From assembly GCF_014654365.1 (NCBI RefSeq), contig NZ_BNAY01000015.1:62383-126382 (forward strand): 64,000 bases of DNA, in the 5' to 3' direction. The translations under genes and the position numbers were made by a program. This document shows, piece after piece, positions 33,900-42,295 of the stretch. The stretch's first letter is position 1. Every line of letters starts with the position of its first letter. The notes beneath the pieces were generated by a model that was given only the letters and a program-made list of their open reading frames with translations, was not told where the DNA came from and searched no databases. Source of the DNA: Amycolatopsis oliviviridis (GTDB taxonomy: Bacteria > Actinomycetota > Actinomycetes > Mycobacteriales > Pseudonocardiaceae).

Positions 33900-35434
33900 G
33901 TTTCCGTGGTCCTGTCCCAAGATCCGGCGCGAAGGTCTTCCGCTTTCTTCAGCTCGCCCTTGGCGACCCGTTCCGACGGTGTCATCGGCAGTTCCGCCGC
34001 GAAGGCCCAGAACCGGGGGACCTTGAAATAGGCGAGTTTCGCCGAGCAGAATTCCGCCAGTTCGGCCGGTTCGCAGCGGTGTCCTTCGTTTTCTTCGAGG
34101 ACGAGGTACGCCTTGACCTCCTCGCCCCGGATCTCGTCCGGCACCGCGATGACGGCGGCGAGCTTGACCGCCGGATGCAGCTGCAACGCCCGTTCGACCT
34201 CGTCGGCGGAGATGTTCTCGCCGCTGCGGCGGATCATGTCCTTGGTGCGGCCCACGTAGTACACGCGGCCCTGTTCGTCCATTGTGGCCAGATCGCCGGT
34301 GTGGAACCAGCCGCCGTCGAACGCGCGCCTGGTCGCTTCGACGTCGTCGTGGTAGCCGTGCATCAGGCCGACCCCGCGGATCAGCAGCTCACCGGTCTCC
34401 CCGCGCGGCAAGGGTTTCCCATCCGCGTCCGCGATCATCACCTCACGGGTGGGCGCGGGCCTGCCGAGGCAGCCGGTGCCGACGGTCTCTTCGTGATCCG
34501 CCGGGTACATCCGGATGTCGCCGCCGGTCTCGGTCATGCCGAATGCCTCGTACCACGGCGCGCCCCAGCGTGCTTCGAGCGCCGCGTGCTGGTCGCGCGG
34601 GATGGCCGACGCGCAGATCGCGCGGACCCGATGCGCCTTGTCCAGCTCGCTTTCCGGCTGGCGCACCAGGAGGGTGGGCATCAGGCCGAGACAGTAGAAC
34701 CAGGTGACGCCGTGTTCGCGGATCTTCTCCCAGAACGTGGACGGATGGAACCGGTCGAGCACCACCAGCGTCGCGCCGCCCGCGAGCCCCAGCGCGACGT
34801 TCCACTGTGGATCGATGTAGTGGAACGGCTGCGCGGTCAGGATGACGTCGTCCGCGCCGACGGCGGGGAAGTCCGTCGCCAGGCTGATCGCCAGGGTCGT
34901 CCAGTACCGGTTCGGCAGCACGCAGCCCTTGGGAGCGCCCGTGGTGCCGGAGGTGTACTGGATGTTGATCGGGCGTTCGGCCTCGCTCCCGAAAGCCGGG
35001 GTGCCGCCGGGGTCGGTGAGTTCGCCCGGCGTGAGTACGCGTTCCAGCGAGGTCTCCGGCGCGATCTTGGTCAGCAGCTCCAGGAATTCTTCGGCGGCGA
35101 CGGCGAACCTGGCACCGGAATGCCGGAGTACGTGGGCACCGTCGAATTCGCGGTACCCGGTGTTGACCGGCACGAGCACCCCGCCGATCTTGGCCAGTGC
35201 CAGCCACAGCAACGGGAACTCGGGCTGGTTGCGCAGCATCACCGCGACCCGGTCGCCCGGCCGCACGCCGAGGTCCAGCAGCGCGCGGGCGAACTCCGTG
35301 CTGCGCGCGTCGACTTCGGCGAACGTGAAGCTTTCGCCGGTGGAGTCGAAGATCCACGCCGTCCTGTCCGGCCAGAGCGCGGCGGCGCGGGTGGTCAGCC
35401 CGAGCAGGGTGTCGATCCCGGCGAGCGGGGTCAC
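33890..35434 (-). CDS. Acyl-CoA ligase, CaiC-like
   Basis: This 514-residue adenylate-forming CoA ligase has the P-loop YTSGTTGAPKGCVLPNRYW near residues 170-188. Further motifs are the A5 motif WYEAFGMTETGGDIRMY, DGGWFHTGDLATMDEQGRVY and GRTKDMIRRSGENISADEVE. The C-terminal FAAELPMTPSERVAKGELKK carries the catalytic Lys. The overall pattern is closest to crotonobetaine/carnitine-CoA ligases. The start is GTG, sharing GTGA with the hydratase stop. Together with the hydratase it could process a carnitine-like or branched acid; the substrate is not proven. Confidence 0.9.
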   Translation of the reverse strand: MTPLAGIDTLLGLTTRAAALWPDRTAWIFDSTGESFTFAEVDARSTEFARALLDLGVRPGDRVAVMLRNQPEFPLLWLALAKIGGVLVPVNTGYREFDGAHVLRHSGARFAVAAEEFLELLTKIAPETSLERVLTPGELTDPGGTPAFGSEAERPINIQYTSGTTGAPKGCVLPNRYWTTLAISLATDFPAVGADDVILTAQPFHYIDPQWNVALGLAGGATLVVLDRFHPSTFWEKIREHGVTWFYCLGLMPTLLVRQPESELDKAHRVRAICASAIPRDQHAALEARWGAPWYEAFGMTETGGDIRMYPADHEETVGTGCLGRPAPTREVMIADADGKPLPRGETGELLIRGVGLMHGYHDDVEATRRAFDGGWFHTGDLATMDEQGRVYYVGRTKDMIRRSGENISADEVERALQLHPAVKLAAVIAVPDEIRGEEVKAYLVLEENEGHRCEPAELAEFCSAKLAYFKVPRFWAFAAELPMTPSERVAKGELKKAEDLRAGSWDRTTETWL

Positions 35435-36174
35435 GTCCGGCTCCGGAAGGCCTCGGCCGACGCGGCGACCTCGGCGGAGTGCTCGGTGATCAGCGCGTGG
35501 CTGACCTCCAGTTCGAGCGCGGCGTCGAGTGAGCTGTCGATGCCGGAATCGAGGGCGCGTTTGGCCATCGTGGCCGCGGCCGCCGGATGGGCGGCGATCC
35601 TGGCCGCCCAGTCGAGCGCGGTGTCCATCAGGTCGTCGGCGGGCAGGACGGCGTTGACCAGGCCGAGCTCGTACGCCTCGGTGCCGCTCACGCGTTCGCC
35701 CAGCAGCAGGAGCTCCTTGGCCTTCAGCGGGCCGACCAGCAGCGGAAGCAGCCGCGACGCCGCGCCCGTGACGCTCAGCCCGAGCGAGACCTCGGGGAAG
35801 GCGAACACCGCGTCGTCCGCGGCGAGGATCAGGTCGCAGCCCATCGCGAACTCGGCGCCCGCGCCGATCGCGTAGCCGTGGACCGCGGCGATGACCGGCT
35901 GGCGCAGGCCACGCAGGCGGCGCGTCACGTCCTGTAGCCGGTCGAGCCGCGGGCGTGAATCACCCTCGGGGGTGGGCTCCTTGAGGTCGTGACCCGCGCA
36001 GAACGCGCGCCCGCGGCCGGCGAGCACGACGGCCCGCGCGTCCGACTTGGCGGCCGCGTCGAGCGCCTCCAGCAGGTCGTCGACCAGTTCGGCGACCACC
36101 GCGTTCAGCCGTTCGGGGCGGTTCAGCCAGATCACTGCGATGCCGTCGTCGAGTGCGTAGTCCACGGTGCTCAT
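35431..36174 (-). CDS. Enoyl-CoA hydratase/isomerase family protein
   Basis: This 247-residue crotonase-fold enzyme has oxyanion-hole segments AVVLAGRGRAFCAGHDLKEP (residues 46-65) and VIAAVHGYAIGAGAEFAMGC (residues 94-113), followed by VFAFPEVSLGLSVTGAASRL, the usual catalytic loop. One Glu expected in hydratases near ExG appears as AGAEFAM, so either hydratase or isomerase activity is possible; CaiD-like carnitinyl-CoA dehydratase would fit the neighbouring CaiC-like ligase. It is the first gene of a three-gene operon, divergent from a YtcJ-like amidohydrolase. Confidence 0.9.
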   Translation of the reverse strand: MSTVDYALDDGIAVIWLNRPERLNAVVAELVDDLLEALDAAAKSDARAVVLAGRGRAFCAGHDLKEPTPEGDSRPRLDRLQDVTRRLRGLRQPVIAAVHGYAIGAGAEFAMGCDLILAADDAVFAFPEVSLGLSVTGAASRLLPLLVGPLKAKELLLLGERVSGTEAYELGLVNAVLPADDLMDTALDWAARIAAHPAAAATMAKRALDSGIDSSLDAALELEVSHALITEHSAEVAASAEAFRSRT

Positions 36175-36193
36175 GACGCCGAGCCTAGACGAC

Positions 36194-36209
36194 CGATCGA
36201 TCGATCGAT
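36194..36209. promoter_or_regulatory. CGAT-repeat palindrome between divergent genes
   Basis: CGATCGATCGATCGAT lies in the 47 bases between divergent starts 36174 and 36222. It is flanked by CGACC/GGTCG half-sites and runs into the TAGGGT -10 box of the amidohydrolase. It is a likely operator for the TetR of the hydratase operon. Confidence 0.5.
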
Positions 36210-36221
36210 AGGGTCGAATCC

Positions 36222-37811
36222 ATGCGGGTCGACACGGTTTACGAGAACGCCCGGTTCCTCACCGGAACGGGGGAATCCGTAGCGCTGGCGGCGCTGAACG
36301 GACGAATCGTGGCGCTGGGACACGATGCGGCGGCGCTTTCCGCAAGGAAGCGAGTGGACCTCGGCGGCTCTGTGGTGGTGCCCGGATTCCATGACGCGCA
36401 CAACCACATGGCCTGGTTCGGCATGGCGCTCGACGACGTCGCGCTGTCGGATTGCCGTAGCGTCGAAGAGGTGTACGACGCCGTCGCCCGGCGTGCGGCG
36501 GAGACCCCGCCGGGCGGCTGGATCATCGGCAGCGGCTACGACCAGAACAAGCTCGTGGGCGGCCATCCGACCAGGCAGGGGCTGGATCGCGCGGCGCCGG
36601 GACATCTCGTGCGGCTCAAGCACACGTCCGGGCACATGACCGTGGTCAACTCCGCGGTCCTGGAGCGGCTGGACCTGGGGAACGTGCCGGTGGGCGGTGA
36701 CGTCGTCCGCGACGGCGACGGCTCGCCGACCGGCCTGCTGCGGGAGCAGGCCCAGCTCATGCTGCGGCCGCTGACCTACCCGACGCCGGTCGAGCGGGTC
36801 GTCCGGGGACTGGACAGGGCGAGTGAGCGCTACCTGGCCGAGGGCATCACGAGTGTCCAGGAGGCCGGGATCGGCGGGGGTCTCGTGGGGGAGACACCCG
36901 CCGAACTGGCCGCCTACCAGGTCGCGCGCGATCGCGGAGTGCTGCGGGTGCGGAGCACGGTGATGGTCGCGGCGAGCGTGCTCCACGACCTCGACGCCGG
37001 TGCGGGCTTCGGGCTTGACTTGGGGATGCGCACCGGGTTCGGCGACGAATGGCTGCGGATCGGCGCGATGAAGCTGTTCGCCGACGGTTCGCTGATCGGC
37101 CGGACCTGCGCGATGCACGAGCCCTTCGCGGGCGAACCGGACAACGTCGGCTACTTCCAGGTGCCCGAGGACGAGATCGCCAGGACGATCGCCGCCGCGC
37201 ACAAGGCCGGCTGGCAGATCGCGACGCACGCCATCGGCGACCGCGCGATCACCGTCGTCCTCGACGCCTACGAAGCCGCGTTGAAGGCAGACCCGCGGCC
37301 CGATCACCGGCACCGCATCGAGCACTGCGCGGTGCTGCGGCCCGAGGAGCTGGAGCGGCTGGCGTCGCTGGGGCTGATCGCGTCGCCGCAGGGCCGGTTC
37401 GTCAACGAGATCGGCGACGGGATGCGCGCCGCGCTCGGCCCCGAGCGCGAACCGTGGTGCTACCGGCTCAAGAGCCTGCTCGACGCGGGATGCGTGCTCC
37501 CCGCCAGCTCCGACCGCCCGGTCGTCGAGGGCGCGCCGCTGCTCGCGCTGGCCGACATGGTGCGGCGGAAGACCGCGTCCGGTGTGGTGCTGGGGCCCGA
37601 CGAGCGGCTCACCCCCGCCGAAGCCTTGCGCGCGTACACCTACGGCTCCGCGTACGCCGCTTTCGCCGAGAAGGACCTGGGGACGCTGGAGGTCGGCAAG
37701 CTCGCGGACTTCGCCGTCCTCTCGGCCGACCCGACCGACGAGTCCACTTTGGATTCGATCCACGTCGTCGCCACCGCCGTCGGCGGCGACCTCGTCTACG
37801 AACGGAGCTGA
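36222..37811 (+). CDS. Amidohydrolase family protein, YtcJ-like
   Basis: This 529-residue metal-dependent hydrolase of the Amidohydro_3/YtcJ group has metal ligands in VVVPGFHDAHNHMAWFGMAL (H-x-H near residue 60). LRIGAMKLFADGSLIGRTCA contains the likely carboxylated Lys position, and ATHAIGDRAI and HRIEHCAVLRPEEL supply the His ligands. VLPASSDRPVVEGAPLLALA holds the late Asp. The end has NPRDL-type closing sequence (TLEVGKLADFAVLSADP). TAGGGT at 36209-36214, seven bases before ATG, predicts a leaderless start. Substrates of this group are mostly unknown. Confidence 0.9.
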   Translation: MRVDTVYENARFLTGTGESVALAALNGRIVALGHDAAALSARKRVDLGGSVVVPGFHDAHNHMAWFGMALDDVALSDCRSVEEVYDAVARRAAETPPGGWIIGSGYDQNKLVGGHPTRQGLDRAAPGHLVRLKHTSGHMTVVNSAVLERLDLGNVPVGGDVVRDGDGSPTGLLREQAQLMLRPLTYPTPVERVVRGLDRASERYLAEGITSVQEAGIGGGLVGETPAELAAYQVARDRGVLRVRSTVMVAASVLHDLDAGAGFGLDLGMRTGFGDEWLRIGAMKLFADGSLIGRTCAMHEPFAGEPDNVGYFQVPEDEIARTIAAAHKAGWQIATHAIGDRAITVVLDAYEAALKADPRPDHRHRIEHCAVLRPEELERLASLGLIASPQGRFVNEIGDGMRAALGPEREPWCYRLKSLLDAGCVLPASSDRPVVEGAPLLALADMVRRKTASGVVLGPDERLTPAEALRAYTYGSAYAAFAEKDLGTLEVGKLADFAVLSADPTDESTLDSIHVVATAVGGDLVYERS

Positions 37812-37816
37812 GACTG

Positions 37817-38266
37817 ATGCCGGTACGGGACGCCGTCGCGGACGACATCGAGGAGATCTGCGCGCTCATCGAGGAGCACGCGGTCTACGAGGACAAACAC
37901 GATCTGAAGCTGGACCGCCAGGAGATGGCCGGATTCCTCTTCGGACCCGATCCGAAGGCGTGGGTGCTGCTCGCCACCCCGCCGGGCGAACCGGGCAAGG
38001 TCGCGGGCTTCGCCTTCTGCAGCTGGAACTTCTCCACCTGGGAGGCCAGGCCGGGGATCTGGCTCGACGACCTCTTCGTGCGCCCGGAACACCGCCGGTT
38101 CGGCCTCGGCCGGGAGCTGCTCGACGAGCTGAGCGCGCGGACCCCCGGGCGGGTCGAATGGGACATGCAGGAGGGCAACGAGAAGGGTGAGGCGTTCTAC
38201 GCCCAGCTCGGCGCCGACCCCGTCCCCGGCTGGATCCGGTACCGCTGGCGACCGCACGCTGGGTGA
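37817..38266 (+). CDS. GNAT family N-acetyltransferase
   Basis: This 149-residue acetyltransferase starts MPVRDAVADDIEEICALIEE. Motif A is WLDDLFVRPEHRRFGLGREL (residues 82-101), and motif B is EGNEKGEAFYAQLGADPVPG. The sequence pattern, including EHAVYEDKHDLKLDRQEM, resembles diamine/thialysine acetyltransferases of the SSAT-like group. It starts five bases after the amidohydrolase stop, so it is cotranscribed. Its stop overlaps a possible GTG start of the following regulator. Confidence 0.87.
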   Translation: MPVRDAVADDIEEICALIEEHAVYEDKHDLKLDRQEMAGFLFGPDPKAWVLLATPPGEPGKVAGFAFCSWNFSTWEARPGIWLDDLFVRPEHRRFGLGRELLDELSARTPGRVEWDMQEGNEKGEAFYAQLGADPVPGWIRYRWRPHAG

Positions 38267-38301
38267 GTCACGGCCAAGCGGCAAGCCGTAAACTCGCACC
38301 C

Positions 38302-38985
38302 ATGGGTGAAGGGGCGAACCGCAGGTCGTCGTCGGTGGAGGACTACGTCCGGGTGATCTACGGGCTGGTGGAGCGCGGTGAGGCCGTCACCAACACGTCG
38401 CTGGCCGGACGGCTGGAGGTCAGCCCGTCCTCGGCGTCCGGCATGGTCACCAAGCTGTCCCAGCTGGGGCTGGTCGCGCACGTCCCGTACCGCGGGATCG
38501 AGCTGACCACCGAAGGCAGGCAGCTCGCCCGTTCGGTGCTCCGCCGCCACCGGCTGATCGAGACGTACCTGGTGTCCGAACTCGGCTACACCTGGGACGA
38601 GGTGCACGCCGAGGCCGACGCGCTCGAACACGCGGTGTCGGACAGGCTCGTCGAGCGGATCGCGGCGAAACTCGGCAACCCGGTCCGCGACCCGCACGGC
38701 GACCCGATCCCCGCCCCCGACGGCAGCGTCGAGGAGATGCCGATGCGCATCCTCGACGACCTCCCGCCCGGCGCGGTCGGCGAGATCGTCCGCGTCTGGG
38801 ACACCGACCCGGAGCTCCTGCGCTACCTGACCGAGCATTCGATCGGGCTCGGCGAACGGATCGAGGTCGTCGAGCGCCAGCCGTTCGGCGGCCCGATGGT
38901 GGTCAAGGTCGGTTCGCCGCCGGACGCGGCGACGCACGCGATCGGTAAGGAGATCGCGCAGGCGCTGTCGGTCGCGCTGCGCTGA
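38302..38985 (+). CDS. DtxR/MntR family metal-dependent regulator
   Basis: This 227-residue regulator has a winged helix (VEDYVRVIYGLVERGEAVTN, then SLAGRLEVSPSSASGMVTKL), a dimerisation and metal domain (EVHAEADALEHAVSDRLVER), and a C-terminal SH3-like domain (GERIEVVERQPFGGPMVVKV). The usual DtxR site-2 residues Met10 and Cys102 are both Asp here, as expected for Mn-type MntR proteins, while MntR Glu11 is Arg. ATG 38302 is chosen because TAAACT (38289-38294) lies seven bases upstream, indicating a leaderless transcript. GTG 38263 is the alternative. Confidence 0.9.
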   Translation: MGEGANRRSSSVEDYVRVIYGLVERGEAVTNTSLAGRLEVSPSSASGMVTKLSQLGLVAHVPYRGIELTTEGRQLARSVLRRHRLIETYLVSELGYTWDEVHAEADALEHAVSDRLVERIAAKLGNPVRDPHGDPIPAPDGSVEEMPMRILDDLPPGAVGEIVRVWDTDPELLRYLTEHSIGLGERIEVVERQPFGGPMVVKVGSPPDAATHAIGKEIAQALSVALR

Positions 38986-39182
38986 CCGGCCGTGTCCACT
39001 GTGGACACATTTCGGGCGGCTCGCCCGGTGGGAATTTTCCCTACGTCTCTGCATAATTCGAATTCCGCGCAGGTCACCCACATGCCGTGCGGATGAGTGA
39101 TCTAAGGCCCTTCCGATCATGTGTTCCCGCGCCTAGGCTGCGCTATTCCGGGTGGCTAAGCGAGCGTGCGAAGGCGATGACG
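38986..39182. other. Intergenic region before a small HTH gene
   Basis: These 197 bases contain no recognisable gene. CTGTGGACACAT and an AT-rich stretch (39030-39065) probably mark the promoter of the following gene. Confidence 0.3.
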
Positions 39183-39563
39183 ATGACCGGTCAGCGGACA
39201 CACACCATCGACCGGGGGGTGGCGGAAGGACGTGAACTCAGGCGGCTGCTGGAGACCGGGCCGTTCGCGGACGCCCTCAGAGCGGCGATCAGGGCAAGGG
39301 GTCTCGGTCTCGACCGGATCCGGTACCGGCTGAGAGGGCGGGGGTGCTCGGTCAGTCTCGCGACGCTGAGCCACTGGCAGTCCGGCCGCTGCCGTCCCGA
39401 ACGACCGGAATCCCTGCTGGTGCTCAAGAATCTCGAAGAGATCCTCGGGGTGCCGCCGGAGTCCCTGTCCCGCCTTCTCGGGCCGCCACGCGGACGTGCG
39501 GCCCGGTGTACGGTGCCCGGCGAGGGCCTGGTGACGCAGCGGAGCCGGGACACGGGACCGTAG
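39183..39563 (+). CDS. Small XRE-like helix-turn-helix protein
   Basis: This 126-residue basic protein starts MTGQRTHTIDRGVAEGRELR. The region LDRIRYRLRGRGCSVSLATL, then SHWQSGRCRPERPESLLVLK and LEEILGVPPESL, is a lambda-repressor-type HTH in which the recognition helix recognises through SHWQSGR. The Arg-rich tail is probably disordered. GAAGG is eight bases before ATG 39183, so it is preferred over ATG 39177. The next gene starts 10 bases after its stop, so they may be cotranscribed. The target is unknown. Confidence 0.7.
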   Translation: MTGQRTHTIDRGVAEGRELRRLLETGPFADALRAAIRARGLGLDRIRYRLRGRGCSVSLATLSHWQSGRCRPERPESLLVLKNLEEILGVPPESLSRLLGPPRGRAARCTVPGEGLVTQRSRDTGP

Positions 39564-39573
39564 AGGAGAGCCG

Positions 39574-40632
39574 GTGCGGGCGGTCGTCTTCGAGGAGTTC
39601 GGGGTGCTGCCCGAGGTACGCGAGGTGCCGGATCCGTCCGCGCCGCCGGGCGGGGTGGTGATCGCCGTCGAGGCGACCGGGGTGTGCCGCAGCGACTGGC
39701 ACTCCTGGCAGGGACACGACACGTCGGTGACGCTGCCGCACGTCGCCGGGCACGAACTCGCCGGCCGGATCGCGTCGCTCGGCGAGGGTGTCCGCGGCTG
39801 GTCGGTGGGTGACCGGGTGACGGTGCCGTTCGTCTGCGCGTGCGGCACCTGTGCCCAGTGCGCGGCCGGTGACCAGCAGATCTGCGACCGCGAGTTCCAG
39901 CCGGGCGCGACCCACTGGGGCTCGTTCGCCGAGTACGTCGCCCTGGAAAACGCCGAGGTCAACCTCGTGGCGCTGCCGGACTCGCTGTCTTCGGCCGAGG
40001 CGGCGGCGCTGGGCTGCCGGTTCGGGACGGCGTTCCGGGCGGTGCTGCGCCAAGGCGGGGTCCGGCCCGGGCAATGGGTCGCGGTCTACGGCTGCGGAGG
40101 CGTCGGTGTCTCGGCGATCCTGCTGGCCGTCGCGGCCGGTGCGTCGGTCGTCGCCGTGGACCCGTCTCCGCAGGCCAGGGCGCTGGCGACGCGGATGGGG
40201 GCGGCGTCGGCCGTCGATCCGTCCGCGTTCGAAGGCCACGAAGCCGTCGCTCTTCACGTTCGGGAGCTGACCGGCGGTGGCGCGCACGTCTCCCTCGACT
40301 GCCTCGGCTCGCCGACCACCTGCGCGGCTTCGGTCGGCAGCCTCCGGAAGCGGGGACGGCACGTCCAAGCCGGGCTGATGCCGCCCGCGCAGGGCATCGC
40401 GCCGATCCCGATGCACCGGGTGATCGGCGGGGAGCTGGAGATCGTCGGCATCCACGGACTGCAAGCGCACGAATACCCCGAGATGCTGCGGGTGGTGGAG
40501 ACCGCCGGGATCGACCTGGAGGCCATGATCGGCAAACGGGTCGGCCTCGACGACGTCCCCGCGGTGCTGGCGGCGATGAACGACCCGGTGCCCGCCCAGG
40601 CCGGGGTGACGGTGGTCGAATTCGCGCGGTAA
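39574..40632 (+). CDS. Zinc-dependent alcohol dehydrogenase (MDR family)
   Basis: This 352-residue medium-chain dehydrogenase has catalytic zinc ligands in TGVCRSDWHSWQGHD and VAGHELAGRI, and the structural zinc motif CACGTCAQCAAGDQQIC. The Rossmann motif is AVYGCGGVGVSAILLAVAAG, then ASVVAVD with an acidic residue favouring NAD. LDCLGSPTTCAASVGSLRKR follows. The start is GTG with GAGGAG upstream. The family acts on alcohols or polyols, with the substrate undetermined. Confidence 0.93.
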   Translation: MRAVVFEEFGVLPEVREVPDPSAPPGGVVIAVEATGVCRSDWHSWQGHDTSVTLPHVAGHELAGRIASLGEGVRGWSVGDRVTVPFVCACGTCAQCAAGDQQICDREFQPGATHWGSFAEYVALENAEVNLVALPDSLSSAEAAALGCRFGTAFRAVLRQGGVRPGQWVAVYGCGGVGVSAILLAVAAGASVVAVDPSPQARALATRMGAASAVDPSAFEGHEAVALHVRELTGGGAHVSLDCLGSPTTCAASVGSLRKRGRHVQAGLMPPAQGIAPIPMHRVIGGELEIVGIHGLQAHEYPEMLRVVETAGIDLEAMIGKRVGLDDVPAVLAAMNDPVPAQAGVTVVEFAR

Positions 40633-40690
40633 CCGGGTGTACGCCTTACGGTCAACCCGCCGATCGGAGTAATCCGAAAGGTGGTTTCCC

Positions 40691-40855
40691 GTGGCAGGTT
40701 ATGGCAGCTTTTCCGCCGTGACTGTCAGGCATGCCCCGCCTCGGCCGCGTTTCGTCCAGCGTGTGCTGAGCCGGTTCGCCGCGGCCGGTGTCATGGTGCG
40801 GGGCCACCGGCTCGTCGGCGCGCGCCCTGGCAAACTCGACCCGTGGACGCGCTGA
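40691..40855 (+). CDS. Possible 54-residue basic protein
   Basis: This short open frame starts GTG (MAGYGSFSAVTVRHAPPRPR) and ends RLVGARPGKLDPWTR, with 11 arginines. It overlaps the alkB start by 13 bases. An AAAGG is about nine bases upstream. Basic short frames arise easily in GC-rich DNA, so this is tentative. Confidence 0.3.
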   Translation: MAGYGSFSAVTVRHAPPRPRFVQRVLSRFAAAGVMVRGHRLVGARPGKLDPWTR

Positions 40856-41469
40856 TCCCTCGCCCGCGTGCCGAAGTCGCCCCCGGTGCCGTGCACGTGC
40901 CCGACTGGCTCGATTTCGACGAGCAACGACGGCTGGTCGAAGCCTGTCGCGGCTGGCGTGGCTACCGGCGGACGCGCTTGCCGAACGGCGGCGTCATGTC
41001 GGTGCGGACGGTCTGTCTCGGCTGGCACTGGCACCCGTACCGGTACTCGAAGGTGACCGACGACGGCTCGCCGGTGCTCCCGTTTCCCGGCTGGCTGGGC
41101 GATCTCGGCCGGCGGGCCGTCGCCGATGCTCACGGGTCTTCGTCGTATGAGCCGGACATCGCGCTGGTGAACTTCTATGACTCCGCCGCGAAGATGGGGA
41201 TGCACCAGGACAAGGACGAGGCCTCGCTGGAGCCCGTCGTGTCGCTGAGCCTGGGGGACGCGTGCGTTTTCCGGTTCGGGAACACGACGGACCGCGGGCG
41301 GCCGTACACGGACGTGGATCTGCGGTCGGGGGATCTGTTCGTGTTCGGCGGGGAGTCGCGGCTGGCTTTCCACGGGGTGCCGCGGGTGTCGCCGGGGACC
41401 GCTGATCCGGAGCTGGGGTTGGCAGGGCGGTTGAACATCACGCTGCGGGTCTCGGGACTTCCTTCTTAG
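40843..41469 (+). CDS. alkB: AlkB family alkylation-repair dioxygenase
   Basis: This 208-residue 2-oxoglutarate/Fe(II) dioxygenase removes methyl groups from N1-methyladenine and N3-methylcytosine. The iron ligands are in MGMHQDKDEASLEPVVSLSL (H-x-D) and in LAFHGVPRV. NITLRVSG provides the 2-oxoglutarate-binding Arg. The N-terminal nucleotide-recognition lid includes YRRTRLPNGGVMSVRTVCLG. GTG 40843 with CAAACT at 40831-40836, six bases away, suggests a leaderless mRNA. The longer frame from 40681 is unsupported. Confidence 0.93.
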   Translation: MDALIPRPRAEVAPGAVHVPDWLDFDEQRRLVEACRGWRGYRRTRLPNGGVMSVRTVCLGWHWHPYRYSKVTDDGSPVLPFPGWLGDLGRRAVADAHGSSSYEPDIALVNFYDSAAKMGMHQDKDEASLEPVVSLSLGDACVFRFGNTTDRGRPYTDVDLRSGDLFVFGGESRLAFHGVPRVSPGTADPELGLAGRLNITLRVSGLPS

Positions 41470-42173
41470 GAGCGCGTGGTCAGTCGGGCGCGCAGGGCGG
41501 TGAGCTCGGCATCGGACAGGCCGTTGTCGAGAAGGTATCCCGGCATCGTCAACGACGTGATCGTCGAGGTCAGCGACGCTTCGATGGTGGTGTCGCGGGC
41601 CGCGACAAGGTCGGTCACCGCGGCCAGTTGATCACGGAAACCGAGCTCGTCGTGCCGCTGCTTCATCCGCTCGTAGGTCAGGAGATAGTCGGCGATGATC
41701 TCCTCCGGCGCCGCTCCGGCCAACGCGAGCAACACCAGGGCGAGCAGCCCGGTCCGGTCCTTGCCGCCGGCGCAGTGGAACACCACGCACCCCGGCGCGG
41801 CGTTGGCGATCGCCCGGACGGCGGTGATCACCCGCTCGGGGTGTTCGGCCAGCATCGCCGGGTAGTGCAGCGGTGAGGCCAAGTGATCGATCTTCTGCCA
41901 GCGTTCGTAGAACGGGGTGCCGACCGGATCCAGCGGGGCATGAACGGTCGTGATCCCTGCCGGTCTCGGCGCGTGGTCCGGCTCGCGCTCGTCGGGATCG
42001 CGCAGATCGACCACGGTGCGGACCCCATACGCCCAAGCCGCCGCCCACCCGGCCTCGCTCAACCGCGTCGGCGCCTCCATCCGGACCACCGCGTGCGGCC
42101 TGGTCCGTCCCAGCCCGCCGAGATCCCGGCCATTGACACACCCGTTCCAGGAGAGCTCTCTGTTGCTGATCAC
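41466..42173 (-). CDS. Tyrosine-protein phosphatase family protein
   Basis: This 235-residue protein belongs to the dual-specificity/lipid-like tyrosine phosphatases (PtpB-like in mycobacteria). The P-loop is VVFHCAGGKDRTGLLALVLL near residues 123-142, with the C-x5-R signature HCAGGKDRTG. GVRTVVDLRDPDEREPDHAP is the conserved N-terminal strand. A lid-like stretch, ATDYLLTYERMKQRH-like sequence, follows. The start is uncertain: GTG 42173 (VISNRELSWNGCVNGRDLGG) fits the family start, but no good ribosome site is visible. Its 3' end overlaps alkB by four bases. Confidence 0.87.
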   Translation of the reverse strand: MISNRELSWNGCVNGRDLGGLGRTRPHAVVRMEAPTRLSEAGWAAAWAYGVRTVVDLRDPDEREPDHAPRPAGITTVHAPLDPVGTPFYERWQKIDHLASPLHYPAMLAEHPERVITAVRAIANAAPGCVVFHCAGGKDRTGLLALVLLALAGAAPEEIIADYLLTYERMKQRHDELGFRDQLAAVTDLVAARDTTIEASLTSTITSLTMPGYLLDNGLSDAELTALRARLTTRS

Positions 42174-42245
42174 AGTCACGAAGACGCGTGGCGTCCGCTC
42201 TTGGTTGGCATCCGACCGGATCCAGCTCAGTCTGGACACCACGAT

Positions 42246-42286
42246 CCCGCTCGAGTCGGCCACGGGTACGTGCCGACTCGAGCGGG
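42246..42286 (-). terminator. Perfect 15-bp hairpin terminator of the protease gene
   Basis: Arms CCCGCTCGAGTCGGC (42246-42260) and its complement (42272-42286) enclose an 11-base loop. It lies ten bases beyond the protease stop. Confidence 0.75.
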
Positions 42287-42295
42287 GACGGGAGG

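Noticed and set aside
36194..36209. A microsatellite (CGAT repeat) without function
   Set aside because: Its position in a 47-base divergent promoter with flanking half-sites and a TetR gene in the operon makes an operator more likely.
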